64,000 nucleotides of DNA from Siphlonurus alternatus (Eukaryota; Arthropoda; Insecta; Ephemeroptera; Siphlonuridae). The first letter of the stretch is position 1. Every line of letters starts with the position of its first letter. Positions 22,817 through 36,754 of this stretch are shown here, piece after piece. The notes beneath the pieces are model-generated. The model was given only the letters and a program-made list of their open reading frames with translations, was not told where the DNA came from and did not search any database. The stretch covers positions 17,837,533-17,901,532 of the forward strand of contig OX463783.1 in the NCBI GenBank assembly GCA_949825025.1, in the 5' to 3' direction. Both the position numbers and the translations under genes were made by a program.

Positions 22817-25800
22817 GAATATATAATTTAGTACAAAACGCATTTTTCTAATATTTCGGAAGGAAGGTTCCGTTATATTATTAGTATATAAAATAATAAT
22901 ATAATAACGTACGTACGGTCTGTATTTTTCTCAAAAATAAAATTTTAACAAAAATTCGTAATAAAATGAAAATGGGTAAATAAATAAACTATAATAAACA
23001 AATAAAATGTCCCAAAGAAAAACTTATTGATATTATTAATTAATTGAGAGTTTTTAAATATTTAGAAAAAAATCCATTGTTAATATTTCGGTATCCCGCG
23101 TGAAAGGTTATTTTTTTATAAAAACTATAATAATATATATTATTATAATAAAAAGTCCCCCCTTTTAACATTATACAAATTAAATTAGCTTTAAATTGAT
23201 AATATTTAAGCAGATATTTTGTATACGTAATCCTGTCATTAATACGGGTTCAAACGTGGGAAAATGGTGATCAGAGCGGAACTGCAGGGATGGGGTGACT
23301 CAGGGATCAAGTTTCGATCCTCTTCTTGAGTGACGGGATTAAACAGATTTCACGACATATGACTCCTCTCAGTTAAAGCTTGACTTTCAATTCCATATCC
23401 AATTACAAAGAAATAAAATAACTTTATTATATAACATGGTAGGGATTTTTATTTTCTATTGTAATATTTTAATTGAAAGGTATATACTATATATATACAA
23501 TGATCAAGGAAAAACATGGAACGGTTGTTGATTTACATGTTAACTTATGGAAAATAATGACCGTTAATTATGAAATTGAAACGGTTACCTAGCGCCAACA
23601 ATGTCATTATGTTCACTGCTCTGGTGGCAAAATTAGGCTCTACGTCGTCCCATGTTTAACAATGATAAAGGCTTCATGCGACAGACATTATAAACAATGG
23701 TTTGTTACAACCATTGCGAGTAGAAGACTTTGGTACTGATATTATATAAACTGTATAGTGTTGTTGAAGTTTAAAACTTTAATCTTTCTATACATTTATC
23801 TCTAAACCACAAATACAAAAGCTACAATAAACTACAATGATATTATGTCATCAAAGAAAACTACGTATCATATATTATAGTTATGTCATACCTTTGCATA
23901 AATAAACCACGTGATCGTTACACGTAGCACGTCATATAGCAATGTCAAACAGCACCATGTGATTACGTCATCAAAATGAAACCCTAAACGTATAAAAAAA
24001 AGGGGAGTTAACATTTAATTATATAATTAACTGGAAAATACACCTACTATACTTTTTTTTAAAGATATGATATGATAACAAAAATATATTATGTAAGAGA
24101 GGTATTTTAAAATATTTTTATATTGCAAAATTACAATGATTATCATGTTATACAAAGGAAATTTTAACAATGGATTATACTATGTTTTGTAATATCATAT
24201 TTATAGCCCATTCATGTAAAATATCTTCTTTTAATAAAAAAAAAAATGTACTTTTTGCTATCTATAACATATCATCATAACGATTATAAATATCCAATTA
24301 TAATTCGATGTGTAACTCTATTGACAAAATTTTCTATTGCTATTTTCTATATTTATGCCATTTAACTTGTTACCGGAGTAGAAAAAAAAAGCAATGTATA
24401 AAATGCAGTTAAAAATATGTAAAAATAAGTAAATGTTCCAATAATAAATAAATTGTATTATTTTATATTAGATGGTAAGTTTGTCAAAAAGATTGATTAA
24501 TTTCAGCAAATAAGACAAGGCCATTTGGAGTAAAATGTGCTGCATGTGCCTCTGAATTGATATTTATGTACTCATGAGGGAAATATAATAGGATAGAATA
24601 AAATAGATAAAATAAATCAGTAAGGAGATTGACAAATTATAAAATAATATAATTAATTAATCTTTTGCCATATGATACAAAATTAAAAGTTAATCTATAA
24701 TTAATAATCTATACCAAATAACCTTATATATATTTCGAAGAGGATCAGATTAATTTTCTTGTAATAGATAAAAAAAAAAAAAAAAATCCCATACTAGCAA
24801 TGGTGATACGAGACGATACAAACATAATCAAATACTTTCAGATAGGTGTTGCCATTATAGTTTTCGATTCCATTGTTAAGTTAAATTCAAAGCATTTCGT
24901 GCCTAAATCCTTACTTTTTTTTTTTCTAACACAATTTACACCACGAAGATGTTTTTCAGCTTATAACGAACAAATTTACGAGAGGAAAAATGCGACATCG
25001 TAATTTCAGGGAAAAGATTATATGGTATTCCCTGGTAATTTCATGCATGCACCGATAAAATTTTCAAGGTATTCAGCATTGAGATTAGCATTGTTTTAAA
25101 TGGGTACTACTGCGACTTTTAGTCAAATCAGTTTTATCACATAATAATACTGTCAGTATCTTTTTCACACGAAAAAATTAATTACTAAAAATTTTCACCG
25201 AATTTGTTGTTTTTTACATCAGCAAACTAACAACCATTTTGCTCTTTATTTTATAGTCTAAAAATATTTTCAGTTTATCATCGAAAAATATTGAGCAATA
25301 GTCGCCGCAGTGACATTAATCTATAAATTTACACCACTTTTCCATTTTAAAATTTAAAAAAAAAAATTTTTTACTCGTGTGAAAACTGCACAAAATTTAA
25401 TTACATGTATCGACTGATTCTTACATGATAAAAGTAGACTCAGCAGATAATTAGCATTACTGCCACGTACGTAGTTACATAACAACTCTCAGCAACAGTA
25501 ATTATAATTGACTTGTCCAACGTAATTTTCATTGTTTTACAACCGTTTAGTTATATTAAATAAAAAGATGACACTCCTTACATAGTTAATTATGAATAAT
25601 CAAGTATTATTTTCTTTAACATGGGTACTTAAAGTATTTTAATTATAATACACAGTGCGTTGTTGGTTTTGTTTTGCACGATTGCAAAATATTAACATTG
25701 ATATTTTTGCATAAATCTTGATGATTATATTTCACGAAAACTGTCTCAAAGCCAATTAAAAATTATTAACTCACAATTTATTTTTAAGGATTGTCAGTAT

Positions 25801-28742
25801 TGTTATAATTTTGTGATGGTAAAAAATGTAAAATTTAGATCATGCAGAACATAGAGAACAAAATGACTTCAGAATTAAAAAAAAAAAAAGTAATTATTCA
25901 ATTCCAGTTTTTGATATATTAATTTTTTAGCAGAAAAAGATGCTGATTTGACTTGATTTGACTAATGACCGACATATTTTTAAAGGTATCCTCACTATTT
26001 ATATCCTGTATATCTCAAAAACTAGACCGACTATTACTCCATTTTTTGGTTCGATATTTATGTTATAATGTATAAAGTACAGTACATAAAGGAAGGTTTA
26101 CTATAATTTTCAGAGTGTTTCACCATCTACTAGCAATTAAGACTAATGACATTAATCCTTAACCAGGATCTATTTAAATTGCATTTAAAAAAATAAAATA
26201 TACATATGATGTACATAATTAGCTCAATCATGCTTTACTGTTTATAAAATTGAATTAACTTTATGATTTAAAATTAGCAGGTGTTTGAATATATTTTACT
26301 AACAGTAAGATAAAAAATTTGAACTGAACAAAACTGCAAGTAAGTTACGTAACAGCAAAGAAAAATAAAAAACGCATGTCGTTTGGTTATATAAGACTGA
26401 AAGGAACCGTGACAAGAATAGAATTTTTAAAGTTAAAAAAAAATCTGCTAAGTTAGTGCCATTAAATTTTTACCTAAAAACCATACTTGGAAAAAAAAAA
26501 AATATATGTTTTTTAGCATGTAAAAGCAGTAAAAGAAAACATAATATATGTCACATTTATTATTTTTTTATTATCTACAACCAATTTCTTTAATGTTATG
26601 CTAATTGGTTTGCAAAATATCGGACACTTTGATAAATTTTTGTGATAAAGAATATTTGTTTGTTAAAAATAAACTTATCGGTTTTATTTTGTTTCAAAAA
26701 CATTTCAATTAATGTAATTATAATTATATAATAATTACATTAACTATATAAATATTATAATATATTATATACTATAAATCAAACAGATCATTCTAGGATT
26801 CCATTGAGATTTAACTAGTGAATATATACACAAAGTTTTGTTGTTTTAACCATTTTAGGATGTATGCCAAGAACCGATTATTAGATGACACGATGCTTCT
26901 TTGTCATTTATATATATATGACAACAATGAGGATGATAATATCATGATTATTGTTATTATCATCAAGTACATAGCAATCCCATAAAGTGTAGTATAGACC
27001 ATTTTTTCCATAATACTATAATAGTCTAGACGTGTGCCATGCGCAGATTAAAATTTAATAAATCTAATAAATAATATACGCAGTTAATTATCTGAGCAAT
27101 GACAATTATACTGATAAGGAAATATAATTGATGGACTACATCTACAAACTATAAAAAATTATATCTCCATTTTTTTTATATAGTGCTGTGAAACTGTAAT
27201 ACAGTATATCGAATCGAATAACACTTTGAAAGATTTTAATGACACCATGTATCCTTAGTAGATCGTTTCCATCTTTTTAGTGCATCTTCTTAAAAAAGTA
27301 ATAAGATATTGTTTTAGAACATAAAATAAGAAGATATAGGATAAAGTTTCTGCGACATAGGATTTAAATTGAAAAAGAATATCATTGATGGGAATGCGGC
27401 TTTATTTAGTCAAATCAGCATCTCGGTCAGAAAACACTAAATAAAAAGTAATAAAAACTTGATACTATTAATTTTTGTTTTCTTTGATCCGGTTAAGATT
27501 ATAAATTTGTCCTCTTCATCTTTGCGTTTAAAAATCATTTACATTTACCGCCGGGAAATAATTAGCAATGGCCGCCGATAGTGTCATTAATCCTAAAGTT
27601 ATATAACCATCAGCATGCAGCATGGTATACTGGAATATTACTACCGAGGAGTTTGTGAAATCATTTAATATTTGTGCCAATATATTCATAATTATCATGG
27701 AACTCAAAACAGTATTATACTTTGACAATATTTGCTAAAATGTGCTTATCCTTTGCTAGTATGCATGCTTATTATAGTGGTAATTTCCTACTAATTTTTT
27801 TTAAACATTACGTAACACTAAAAATATGAAACTTTAATTTATATTTTATTTAATATTATAATAATTAAAACATTTTTAAAACTTAATATTATTCACTGTA
27901 TGAAGACATTAAAAATATTATAAGTTATATTAGATTAAATGTGTTTATTTATATATAAAAATTTAACTTTTCCACAATATTTCATAACTTGCAAGCAAAT
28001 AGCGAATCATTTATATTAAAATACATATGAAATATCCTAAAATTATTATATTACTATATAGAAAACACTACCATACATGCATGGAAATTCAACAATTAAA
28101 ATATATATTTTTTTTTAAATCGAAGCATAATAATACATAACAACATTAACTTACCTATTAAAATAATCACGGTAGTAAACTCGGTTAAATATCACAGAAA
28201 ACAGTTTGATCATGGTTAAAATATACTTAATACATGTTCCATTACCGAGTTTCAAGCAATGACTGAAAGCGTTTCCAGCTCCAACTATAGGACAATTCAG
28301 ATCGCCTCCCTCCCTCTCTCCCTTCCTCCTTTACGTTTATATAACCACTTTGGTTACGTAAACCCCTACTTTTTGCCAGCACACTCTACGAATGAAAAGA
28401 ATTGCTTGTACTAGAGCATGTAACGGAGAAAAACTTTATTTATCATATTCTTTTATAATTTAAAAAAAAAAGTTTTTAAAAGAAATATTAACTTTTTCTA
28501 CGAATTTTAACTGAACTTTCTGTAAATTTGTACTGAATTTTCGTAACCCTTAAAAATTAAAAGAGTATACAGTGGTAAGTACGTATATGGAGCGAAAGAA
28601 AAAAATATCACATGCGATACCGTAAAAGGATAAAAAAAATTAAACACATTTATAATGTGCAATAAAATTGGTTTAATTTATGGTTACATTTAGTAAGAAT
28701 TAAACCCCTATATAAAGCATCATACTTATTATAATAATAATG
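22817..28742. other. Gene desert, AT-rich, with coding-like scraps
   Basis: No supported gene. A 66-codon minus-strand frame at 27528-27728 (contains GYITLGLMTLSAAIANYF) has a weakly similar, stop-ridden counterpart near 25260-25330 (LMSLRRLLLNIF), suggesting decayed paralogous exons of unknown type. A perfect GTTACGTAAC lies at 26344 and GTTATATAAC at 27598. Confidence 0.45.
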
Positions 28743-29078
28743 CTGGAGTATCGACCTCAATTTTTTTTTTATTGCAGAAATAGATAGAGGGTGCAAAGTT
28801 ATGCTACTCTGATTTTTTTTTTCAGATTTTATATAGTCCTGGAACTATTTTTAAAAAATTGTTGAAAGTACAGAGAAAGTTACGCTTCTTGACGCCTCTC
28901 AGGACCTAAAAAAAGCGTGAGTTCACACCCGACCTCGGCAAAACTTTTCAGTAATATGCATACTTCCCCAGGCTCTAAAAATATATAATATATATAAAAA
29001 AAAACAAAACACAGAGTGGCATAACTTAACACCCTCTATTCTATTTTTGCAATAAAAATTTCTGAGGTCGATACTCCA
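28743..29078. repeat. Foldback element, about 335 bp, GGAGTATCGACCTCA termini
   Basis: GGAGTATCGACCTCA on the left is mirrored on the right by TGAGGTCGATACTCC. Pairing continues imperfectly through AGAGGGTG and AAGTTATGC to about 65 bp from each end. The interior is unpaired. Confidence 0.75.
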
Positions 29079-30559
29079 TTAACAATAATTCAAAATGATA
29101 AAATTAGTATAATTAATATAAAATAAATACTATGAGTGTAAATAAATAGTAATTGTTTATATTATGTTTACTACGTTTGTATTTTTTATTATTGGATACT
29201 GTACACATGCAATCTTACTATTATATAGAATATTAGCTCTCTGGAGAAATGTATGGTCGTTTCACTATATAGGGGTAACAAAAAAATCGGATTGTCCATA
29301 TACATAAAAATGCAAGTTACTGTGGTGTAACCTGCTCATGTTATATATAATTATTACACAACAAATAAACAATAAGCTTTTTAATTTTTACACAATACTT
29401 TATAAAAGCCAGATCAGAATTTCGCATACTAGAAAACTCGATCGCTAATATTTATGATTATGATGATTTATGATACACGATTAATACAAATTTATCAAGC
29501 TATCAGCCAAATTTATTCATTTCTTCCGGAAGTAGCTTGAATTACACAGTCTAACAGATCTTAGATTACCTGTAGACTAGACGGCGCCTGATGGATATGT
29601 CCATTGTTTGGCCAGACTAACCTTGCTAAAATTTCCAAGTTGGGTGACTTGTGCAGTATTCTACACGTAAAGTAAGATATGTAATACTGTATTTAATGTA
29701 TTATAACATTTCCGCTATTATATTTTATAAAGTTCATGTTAATTCGAATTATCATTAAATTATAGTAGTCCACATTTCAGTATTTACATTTAGTATTACT
29801 TATTTACAGTATTTACCTATTTACAGTATTGCATTTCAAGGTTTCTAAAATTAAATATAATGAACAGATATACACATTTCGGAGAGTAAATTTGATTGTG
29901 CAGAAACTTTAATTTATAAAAACCTGGGGGGTCTTCAAATATAACACTCGACACACTCACTCAGCGCAATCTTAAACGTTCTCCTAATTCGTCTTAGCGC
30001 AAAAGTTCAGGACCATCGTGTGTGTTAGAAATTAGGAGATGAAGGTATGACATTATACAGGTTTAGACTAAGCATAATATGACAAGTCGCTGGTTTAGCC
30101 GCAAGCTTTCAAGTATAGACTCGGTCAAGAGCGTGAATTTTAATTGACCTGTCAAACCTTTTAATAGGATCAAACACTACATAATCACATTTGAACATTC
30201 GACTATGAAGTTGCGAACAAGAAAATGGTGGAGGTTAAATTCGTTTATGCATGTTTTAATTAGTGTATACAGGTATACACATGACAATTTACTGTTGTAT
30301 ATAAAATTTAGAATTGAGAAGATGGTTTAAAATTGTATTTCTTTCATTACAAAAATAAACTACTACATGGAACGGCAAAAAGCTTTTTGTAATTTTTACA
30401 TCAACAAACAAATTAAGTTATTCTTTTCCTATTTTTGAATGCGTTCAGTTGAAATATTTTAAATTCCACCACAATTCATCAATTATTGTTTAAAGAAACA
30501 AATAATTATAGTTGTGTGTCAACAAATTAATTTAACGTTTAAAACACGTAAATCCTTCA
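29079..30559. other. AT-rich spacer with a degenerate duplicated segment
   Basis: No gene called. The stretch at about 29545-29690 resembles 32085-32250 (shared words AACAGATCTTAGA, CTGTAGAC, GGCGCC, TACACGTAAA in the same order), a diverged duplication of unknown nature. Confidence 0.45.
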
Positions 30560-30687
30560 ATGTACACTCGTCGCTTCGGAAAATTTCCCACTTGCAGCCT
30601 TGTTAATCACCATGGCCTGTTATTTTTGCAGGGCATAGTAAGTAACAAGGTCGCAAAGAGAAATTTTCCGAGATGACGACTGTACAA
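30560..30687. repeat. Foldback MITE, GTCGTCGC family, copy 2
   Basis: The left arm TGTACACTCGTCGCTTCGGA pairs with the right arm TCCGAGATGACGACTGTACA, and the inner AAATTTCCC..GCAGCCTTGTTA pairs with AACAAGGTCGCAAAG. Related to 1022-1141. Confidence 0.75.
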
Positions 30688-31536
30688 AATTTTTCGGATT
30701 AAAAATTGGATACTCTTGAAAAGTATTTCAATTTTTTAATTAAATTTCAATGCTATTTTTTTTTTATCAATTCATTGTTTGAATTTTGGGGTGACACATC
30801 TATTGATTATATCGTAATACATTATGCCCCCCTCCCCTTGTTTTGACAGTTTTTCATTGTTTGTGTTGATTCTATGTTTATGTTTATGCTGCTAAATTTC
30901 TATACAATTCAAATAAATAAGAGAGCAAAAGGTAGTTAACATACTGCATTTTATTTATTAAGTACCTCATTATATAATACCAGAATAGCAAGTAGCATAT
31001 TCCAGTATTGATTTGTTACGTAACACCTTTGACGCGCGCGTTTTACAAATTATATAACTGTGTACAGTACATAATATGGAGCATTTCTTGAGGTAAAGCC
31101 ATACATTTGTAAGCATACACGAGTCAATACAATAAGTACGTGAAAAATGTACTTAACTTTTGAGAATCAATTAAATTATATATAGTATAATAACCAAATA
31201 CATGGTTCTTACTACACATGAGTTAAATTTTGCATTTTAAAACAAGTTAGTTGTATAATATGTAATAATTGAGTCATAAAGTTTAGTTTCCTTCCTTGTA
31301 ATAAAGATATATATAATTATAAATGTCACTTTTTTAACTCCAAAACTTCAATTATAAATAATTATAAATTATAATACTGTAAATTACCTTTTAAAAGAAA
31401 AAAAAAAAAAAGATTTGAAAAAGGTTAGAATTTATACATATAATAACATTTTCAAATATAACGATATTTTTATTAAAGTGTATATAGCTTATAAATAATA
31501 ATTAAGTATTAAGAGATTAATGCATTGAATAATCAT

Positions 31537-31766
31537 ATCGTCCCTCGTCTGGAATAATGAGCTATCTGCCTACCATGATTTCATTGCAACAATGAACTAT
31601 ATCTGCTATTTCAGGTGAGCACAACATTGTTAGTATAGTATTTTATACCTATTTACAGCTGTTGAACGCGCTTACCTGAAATAGCAAATAGCTCGTTATA
31701 TTCTCATTATTGCAACGAAATCATGGCAAGCAGATGGCTCATTATTCCAATTAAATGAAGGACAAT
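31537..31766. repeat. Foldback MITE, CGTCCCTCGTC family, copy 1
   Basis: The left end CGTCCCTCGTCTGGAATAAT is mirrored imperfectly at the right end. Inner arms carry GAGCTATCTGC and ATTTCATTGCAA in both orientations. Homologous to 37911-38113. Confidence 0.75.
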
Positions 31767-33319
31767 ACATTATAACATTGCAGATGAACCGAAAACTACA
31801 ATATGAGTTATATAAAAATTATTCACTACATTATTATAATTTTTTTATGTCACTACAATATTATATAACATTTAATAAAAAAATACAGCATTCAAAAGTT
31901 GTGTACACGTAATATGTAACATATTTCTCTTCACTGCACTTCTCCCTCATTATATATTATATAAAAGTTATATCATGCATATAGAAATGACGGAAATAAA
32001 ATAGTGAATACAAAATTACTTTTTTTCAGTTTTTTCAGAAAAAGAATTTATTAATTAACTGGCCAAGTTATCACCCAGAGAAGTGTATTATACAGTCCAA
32101 CAGATCTTAGAATATCTGTAGACATTATGGCGCCTAGCTTTCCAGACTGTCGCCAACGTATTCTGGCTGGGAAAAAAAAAAAAAAAAAAAAAGACGATCG
32201 CCGCGAGTAGTCGAATCTATACACGTAAACTAAGATCTGTAAATGAATTGAAGATATTAACAATAGCAACAAAAATTGCAGAAACTAGACTAAGTCTTTT
32301 GTATCTGATTCTATTATATAATTAGCAAACAGCCATGCAAACACTATTAATTACAATCATGCTTTTATATACATATTGTACAGTAGTTGCATACAAGACT
32401 TTTATATATAGGAATTGTAATCGAGGAGAATCATGCAAATGAAATTTAATTAATTTTTGTCTTTCCTTTCCATTTTGTAATCAAGAACATGAAAGGTTTG
32501 CGGTAGGTCATCACAGTACTTACTGGTTAGATTACACTACCGTTTTCTTATCCTCTATCAAAATATGTATCGGGTGCATGTCGTGTGTTTGCTATAATGT
32601 AAATAAGAGAAAAGTGTCTGATGTTATATCGTCAAACAAGTATAATTATGTTTCTCAATAAGCAAATAATACTGTGTGTATAGTGAGATAGTAATGTAAA
32701 TCGTACTTTTCTTTTAAACGAAACCATTTTTTTAAGCGAAGGGAAATAACTTGATACGCGCATACAGATCAATAATATAATTATAAAGAACGTCGGTTCA
32801 AGAAAATGCACTCTGAAGTAGTTCTCTGAACTGAATCGATAGAAAAGGTAAACAAACACAACGTTGCTAAATTTAGAACTCGGAGCTTGTAGCACGACAC
32901 AAAAAAAATGTACAAAAATCCAAGTCTACGCATTCGACATAGGTTTAGTGACTTTAAATAGTTTTATAAGCTACGCATTTTTTTCTTATAAAACGATACT
33001 TCTAATGCAAGTGATTAAACGTCTTGTTAAATTATAATACTTTCAATTAAATTCAATGATTTAATTACTATAATATAACTAAGTGAATTTAATTACAAAC
33101 TGTGCAATCTCATTTTAAAATACAGCACAATCTTTATCCCAGCTTAATTTATGTCAGGAGTTTATATTATAAAGAAACAAAAATATTCAAATTTTCTTTT
33201 TTGGGGGGGCAGACACACTATTATATTATATTTAAGGCTTCAAATCAGCTTAATATTGCAGCGTCCTAGCTAAACCTATATATAACGTAAAAAATGATAT
33301 ATATATATATATATATATT
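31767..33319. other. AT-rich spacer
   Basis: No gene supported. Holds the second member of the diverged duplication (32085-32250) with an A-run of about 20 nt inside it. The minus-strand frame over it (32051-32272, GAIMSTDILRSVGLYNTL) is interrupted by a poly(Phe) run and was not called. Confidence 0.45.
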
Positions 33320-33342
33320 AAATGTTTTAATGTCAAAACAGC

Positions 33343-33407
<65 letters not shown>

Positions 33408-33438
33408 ATATAAATGCTGTTTTGACATTAAAACATTT
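33320..33438. repeat. Perfect palindrome with a (TA)n centre
   Basis: The arms AAATGTTTTAATGTCAAAAC + AGCATTTATATA are exactly complementary to 33409-33438, separated only by an alternating TA tract. The whole 119 bp can form a cruciform. Confidence 0.85.
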
Positions 33439-33599
33439 ATTTTTAGAGGAAAATAAGTTTTTTAATCAAAATCAGAAGACCCTTAAATGGGGGATACAAG
33501 ATGTTTGAATTAATTATTGCTATTATAGTTACTGAGAAAAAAAAAAATGCCCTGTTATAATTGGAGAAAATTTTTCCCGACGGTGAAAATTAAGCCTCT

Positions 33600-34380
33600 A
33601 GCTGCAAAGATGCGGCGGCGAATTCGCAGGTAATCGCGTTAATTACGATGCTCTTCTTCTTTTAATCGCCCCAATATGGCCGCCAATGGATGTCACAGCA
33701 AGTGCGCACTATTCGCGTCGCGTCGCATTATAAAAATCGCCATGTGAATCCGCCTTAAAGCTATCGTCGCTATCACAAAAGAACTTGGTTCATCATGAAT
33801 CATCCATCACTGCATGACAACGCTTACAAACAGAACAGCAGCTAGGAGTAACGTTCGTCTTGTTCCGAGGTCTGACATAATTAAAATTATCCAGTAAAAT
33901 TATATAATATAATTAAGGATTAAAGACAAAATACTAAAGTTAAAACTACACGAAATTGCAGAGGAAATTAAGTTTCATGTGCGGTACAAATGGTCAGTTG
34001 AGCGATGATTTCACGTGACTCGTGCTCTGAAGTGAGACCAAACTAGAACAGCCTGCTGTACCATCTTCTATGTACCGAGGTACCCCCCACGGCAAAATAA
34101 CCTAATACAGTCGCGAAAATTTTCTTTATTAAGTTCGCCATTATCACAGGACAGCTTTTGTAAGTTCATTTCAAGTCCAGACCAGAAAATTATATCCTCT
34201 CTACAAAAAAGTTTAAAAAAAAAACAAACAATAATTTAGTGGTGCGTCGCGTTTGAAAATTATATTTTTGCCTCGGTGGCCATATTCGATTTTAAAAAAA
34301 AAAAAGAGCATCTCAATTAACGCGATTTCGCTGCCGCAACCTGGCGAATTCGCTCGCCGCAAGGATTTTTCGCTGTAAAG
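33600..34380. repeat. Large inverted duplication, AAGGTGCATT family copies 2 and 3
   Basis: The left arm (about 33600-33763) reads, on the minus strand, AAGGCGGATTCACATGGCGA then GCGCACTTGCTG, GGCGGCCATATTGG and AATTAACGCGATT. The right arm (about 34217-34380) reads the second half of the same series on the plus strand (GGTGGCCATATTCGATTTT, AATTAACGCGATTTC, GCGAATTCGC). About 460 bp separate them. Homologous to 8245-8476. Confidence 0.65.
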
Positions 34381-36754
34381 CTTGTGTGATAAAATCGCGT
34401 CGCATCGCCGTTGTCGCCTTTTATTTAGATGTCATATAAGAGGGATTTTTTTTTAGAGACGTACCACCCCTACGCATATTATGTCTATCAGTCTATCATA
34501 CTATAGTATATATTATAAATATGCGTCTTACTGCATAGCGGTCACGGGCGAGGTAAGGACAGACTATAAAGGTTGAAAAATGAAGAATACCGGTAGATAT
34601 ACCTATATTATACAAAAAGGGATACCAAGAAAAAAAAATATTTTTTTCGCCGTGTTTTCGGAGATTACTTTGGCTTGGCCAATGAGAAGAAGTATTACAA
34701 AATATCTACCAATGACTGAAGACATTACAAACATGACGTGATTAAATGTGACGCAGGTCGACATAATAAAAAAACATAGATTCAGATTAGGCATCGCAAT
34801 TTATAGGCAGGGTTTGTAACGCACACGTGTTTGCAACTTACACGTGCCTCCATATACGTCACTAAGAGTATAAACTTTATAGGTTGAAATCTTCTGTCAT
34901 GTACACCTTTTTTTCTTATAAGTTAGAGTTATGTTATATAACATGTTATGTAATAATATATACGCACTTAAAAATATTAAATGTACTGGACTTTATATAC
35001 TTTTCCACCTGCCAATACATTATCACGTACATAATTATGATTTATACAGTTCTGTTAACAATTCATAAAAAAAAAAAAAAAACATTTTATTTTTTATATA
35101 AACTAAATAGGCAACATTTTCCTTAGTCACAGGCAAATGCCAGGATGGTTTGAAAAGCCGCGCGTGGTCGCCCCCGTTCCCGATGAGCCCGAGAAACGCT
35201 CAAGTTAAGGTTTCGGAAGGTTCAGGGTTTCAAAGTAGTATGTTATTAGGAGGAAAATTACCCTAAAGGGTTTGATTGGAAAAAAATAATAATAATAAAA
35301 ATCTATTAAAGTACAGTATATAACTTCTTAATCTATAAATAATAAACCACATACTGTAGCGCAAATATATCGATATTCTATTTTTTATTTATACTATATT
35401 CATTTTGTCATTATATAAATTAAAAACAAAATACCAAAAATAACTTTTATATCAACAAAAATCGTCGCAACCCTCCTACACGCGCTGCAAATTATTATTA
35501 TGTAACGTACATCAGACTTTTGTTATTAAAAAGAATCATGTCTTTTTAATTATGTAAGTATTCGACATAACTGCGATAAACTCGTCATAATCCGACTGAC
35601 GACATCAGGTTACATACATGGTGAAACATTATTTATATAACATTATGTATGCGTGGGCGTGGGCTGAAGGAGCATCATGACAATAAGTTACAAATAGTTC
35701 GTCATAATGAAAAGAATAGATCGTCTCTTGTATAGTTTGAATTAAAAATTGAACAGGAAAAATATAATTATGTATCGGAAAATATAAAAATAGACTTCAC
35801 ATTTAATAACTATTATTAAAAATTAATGTTATATGGAGGCTTCAAGTCAGCTGATTTTTGTGTGTTCCCACCCACAGTCCTATCTAAACTTATGTAAAAA
35901 AAATGTGAATTCGTTTTTTTTTGTAAGAATAAGATTATTTAGGGAACATTCCTTTATGGAACTTTGAATAAATATTCACAACAAATTAATATATAGGTAC
36001 TGTAAGCTTACATCACAATCATAATTCGATGAATTAAAAATATTATCACATGGTTTCGTTTTTTAAGTAAAAAGGATGGTAATTTGAATGATATGCCAAA
36101 AACTTCTTCAGAATTAGTTCTTCAGATTAATTAACAAGAAATGTATCATGTACAACAACAAAAAAAGTTTCGACGTACAAAAAAAAATATATCTCTTTCA
36201 TACAAACAAGATTTTGATAGCAAAAAATAAGAAGTATAAAGTATAACTAGAATTTAAAATATAAATTATATTTTTACAAAAAGACGTATTTCTTTGGAAG
36301 ATATTCTTCGGGGATGACGCTATGTTGTAAAATTATACTTATAGTATACTGTAATAAATATTATATAAAAAAAATGAGAGAAATTACTATTATAGTCTAC
36401 AGAGTATTGGCAGTATATTATATAATATAATAACATTTTTGTCCAGTATTTTGTGATTGTGAATAAAATTAACAGGCTTTAGGTGTCAGTAAATTTTCCT
36501 ATTCATTATTTAAGTAAAATCTGTGTCTTTATTACGGCAGAAAGCATTAGAACTAATAAATTTACATAAGTTTTCTAGCATTGTATTACAGGGTATGTAT
36601 AGAAGTATCTGATAGACGTATTATTACATCCATTGTTAAAAATTAATGCCTTTTTCCCACTTTTTTTTATCAAAATTAATAATGCTGGTATAATATGAAT
36701 ATAATATTCACAACTTATATCTAGATAAAAGTTCTACAAACTTACTAAAATATT
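34381..36754. other. AT-rich spacer with one GC-rich island
   Basis: The block at about 35117-35240 is GC-rich, contains a 46-codon open frame, and is followed by an (AAT)n tract at about 35284-35300. This arrangement would fit a SINE-like insertion, but no pol III box could be fixed. A GTTATATAAC palindrome lies at 34933. Nothing else recognised. Confidence 0.4.

Noticed and set aside
23230..23350. Possible tRNA B box (GTTTCGATCC) near GC-richer sequence
   Set aside because: The T-arm stem does not pair and no acceptor stem or A box fits.
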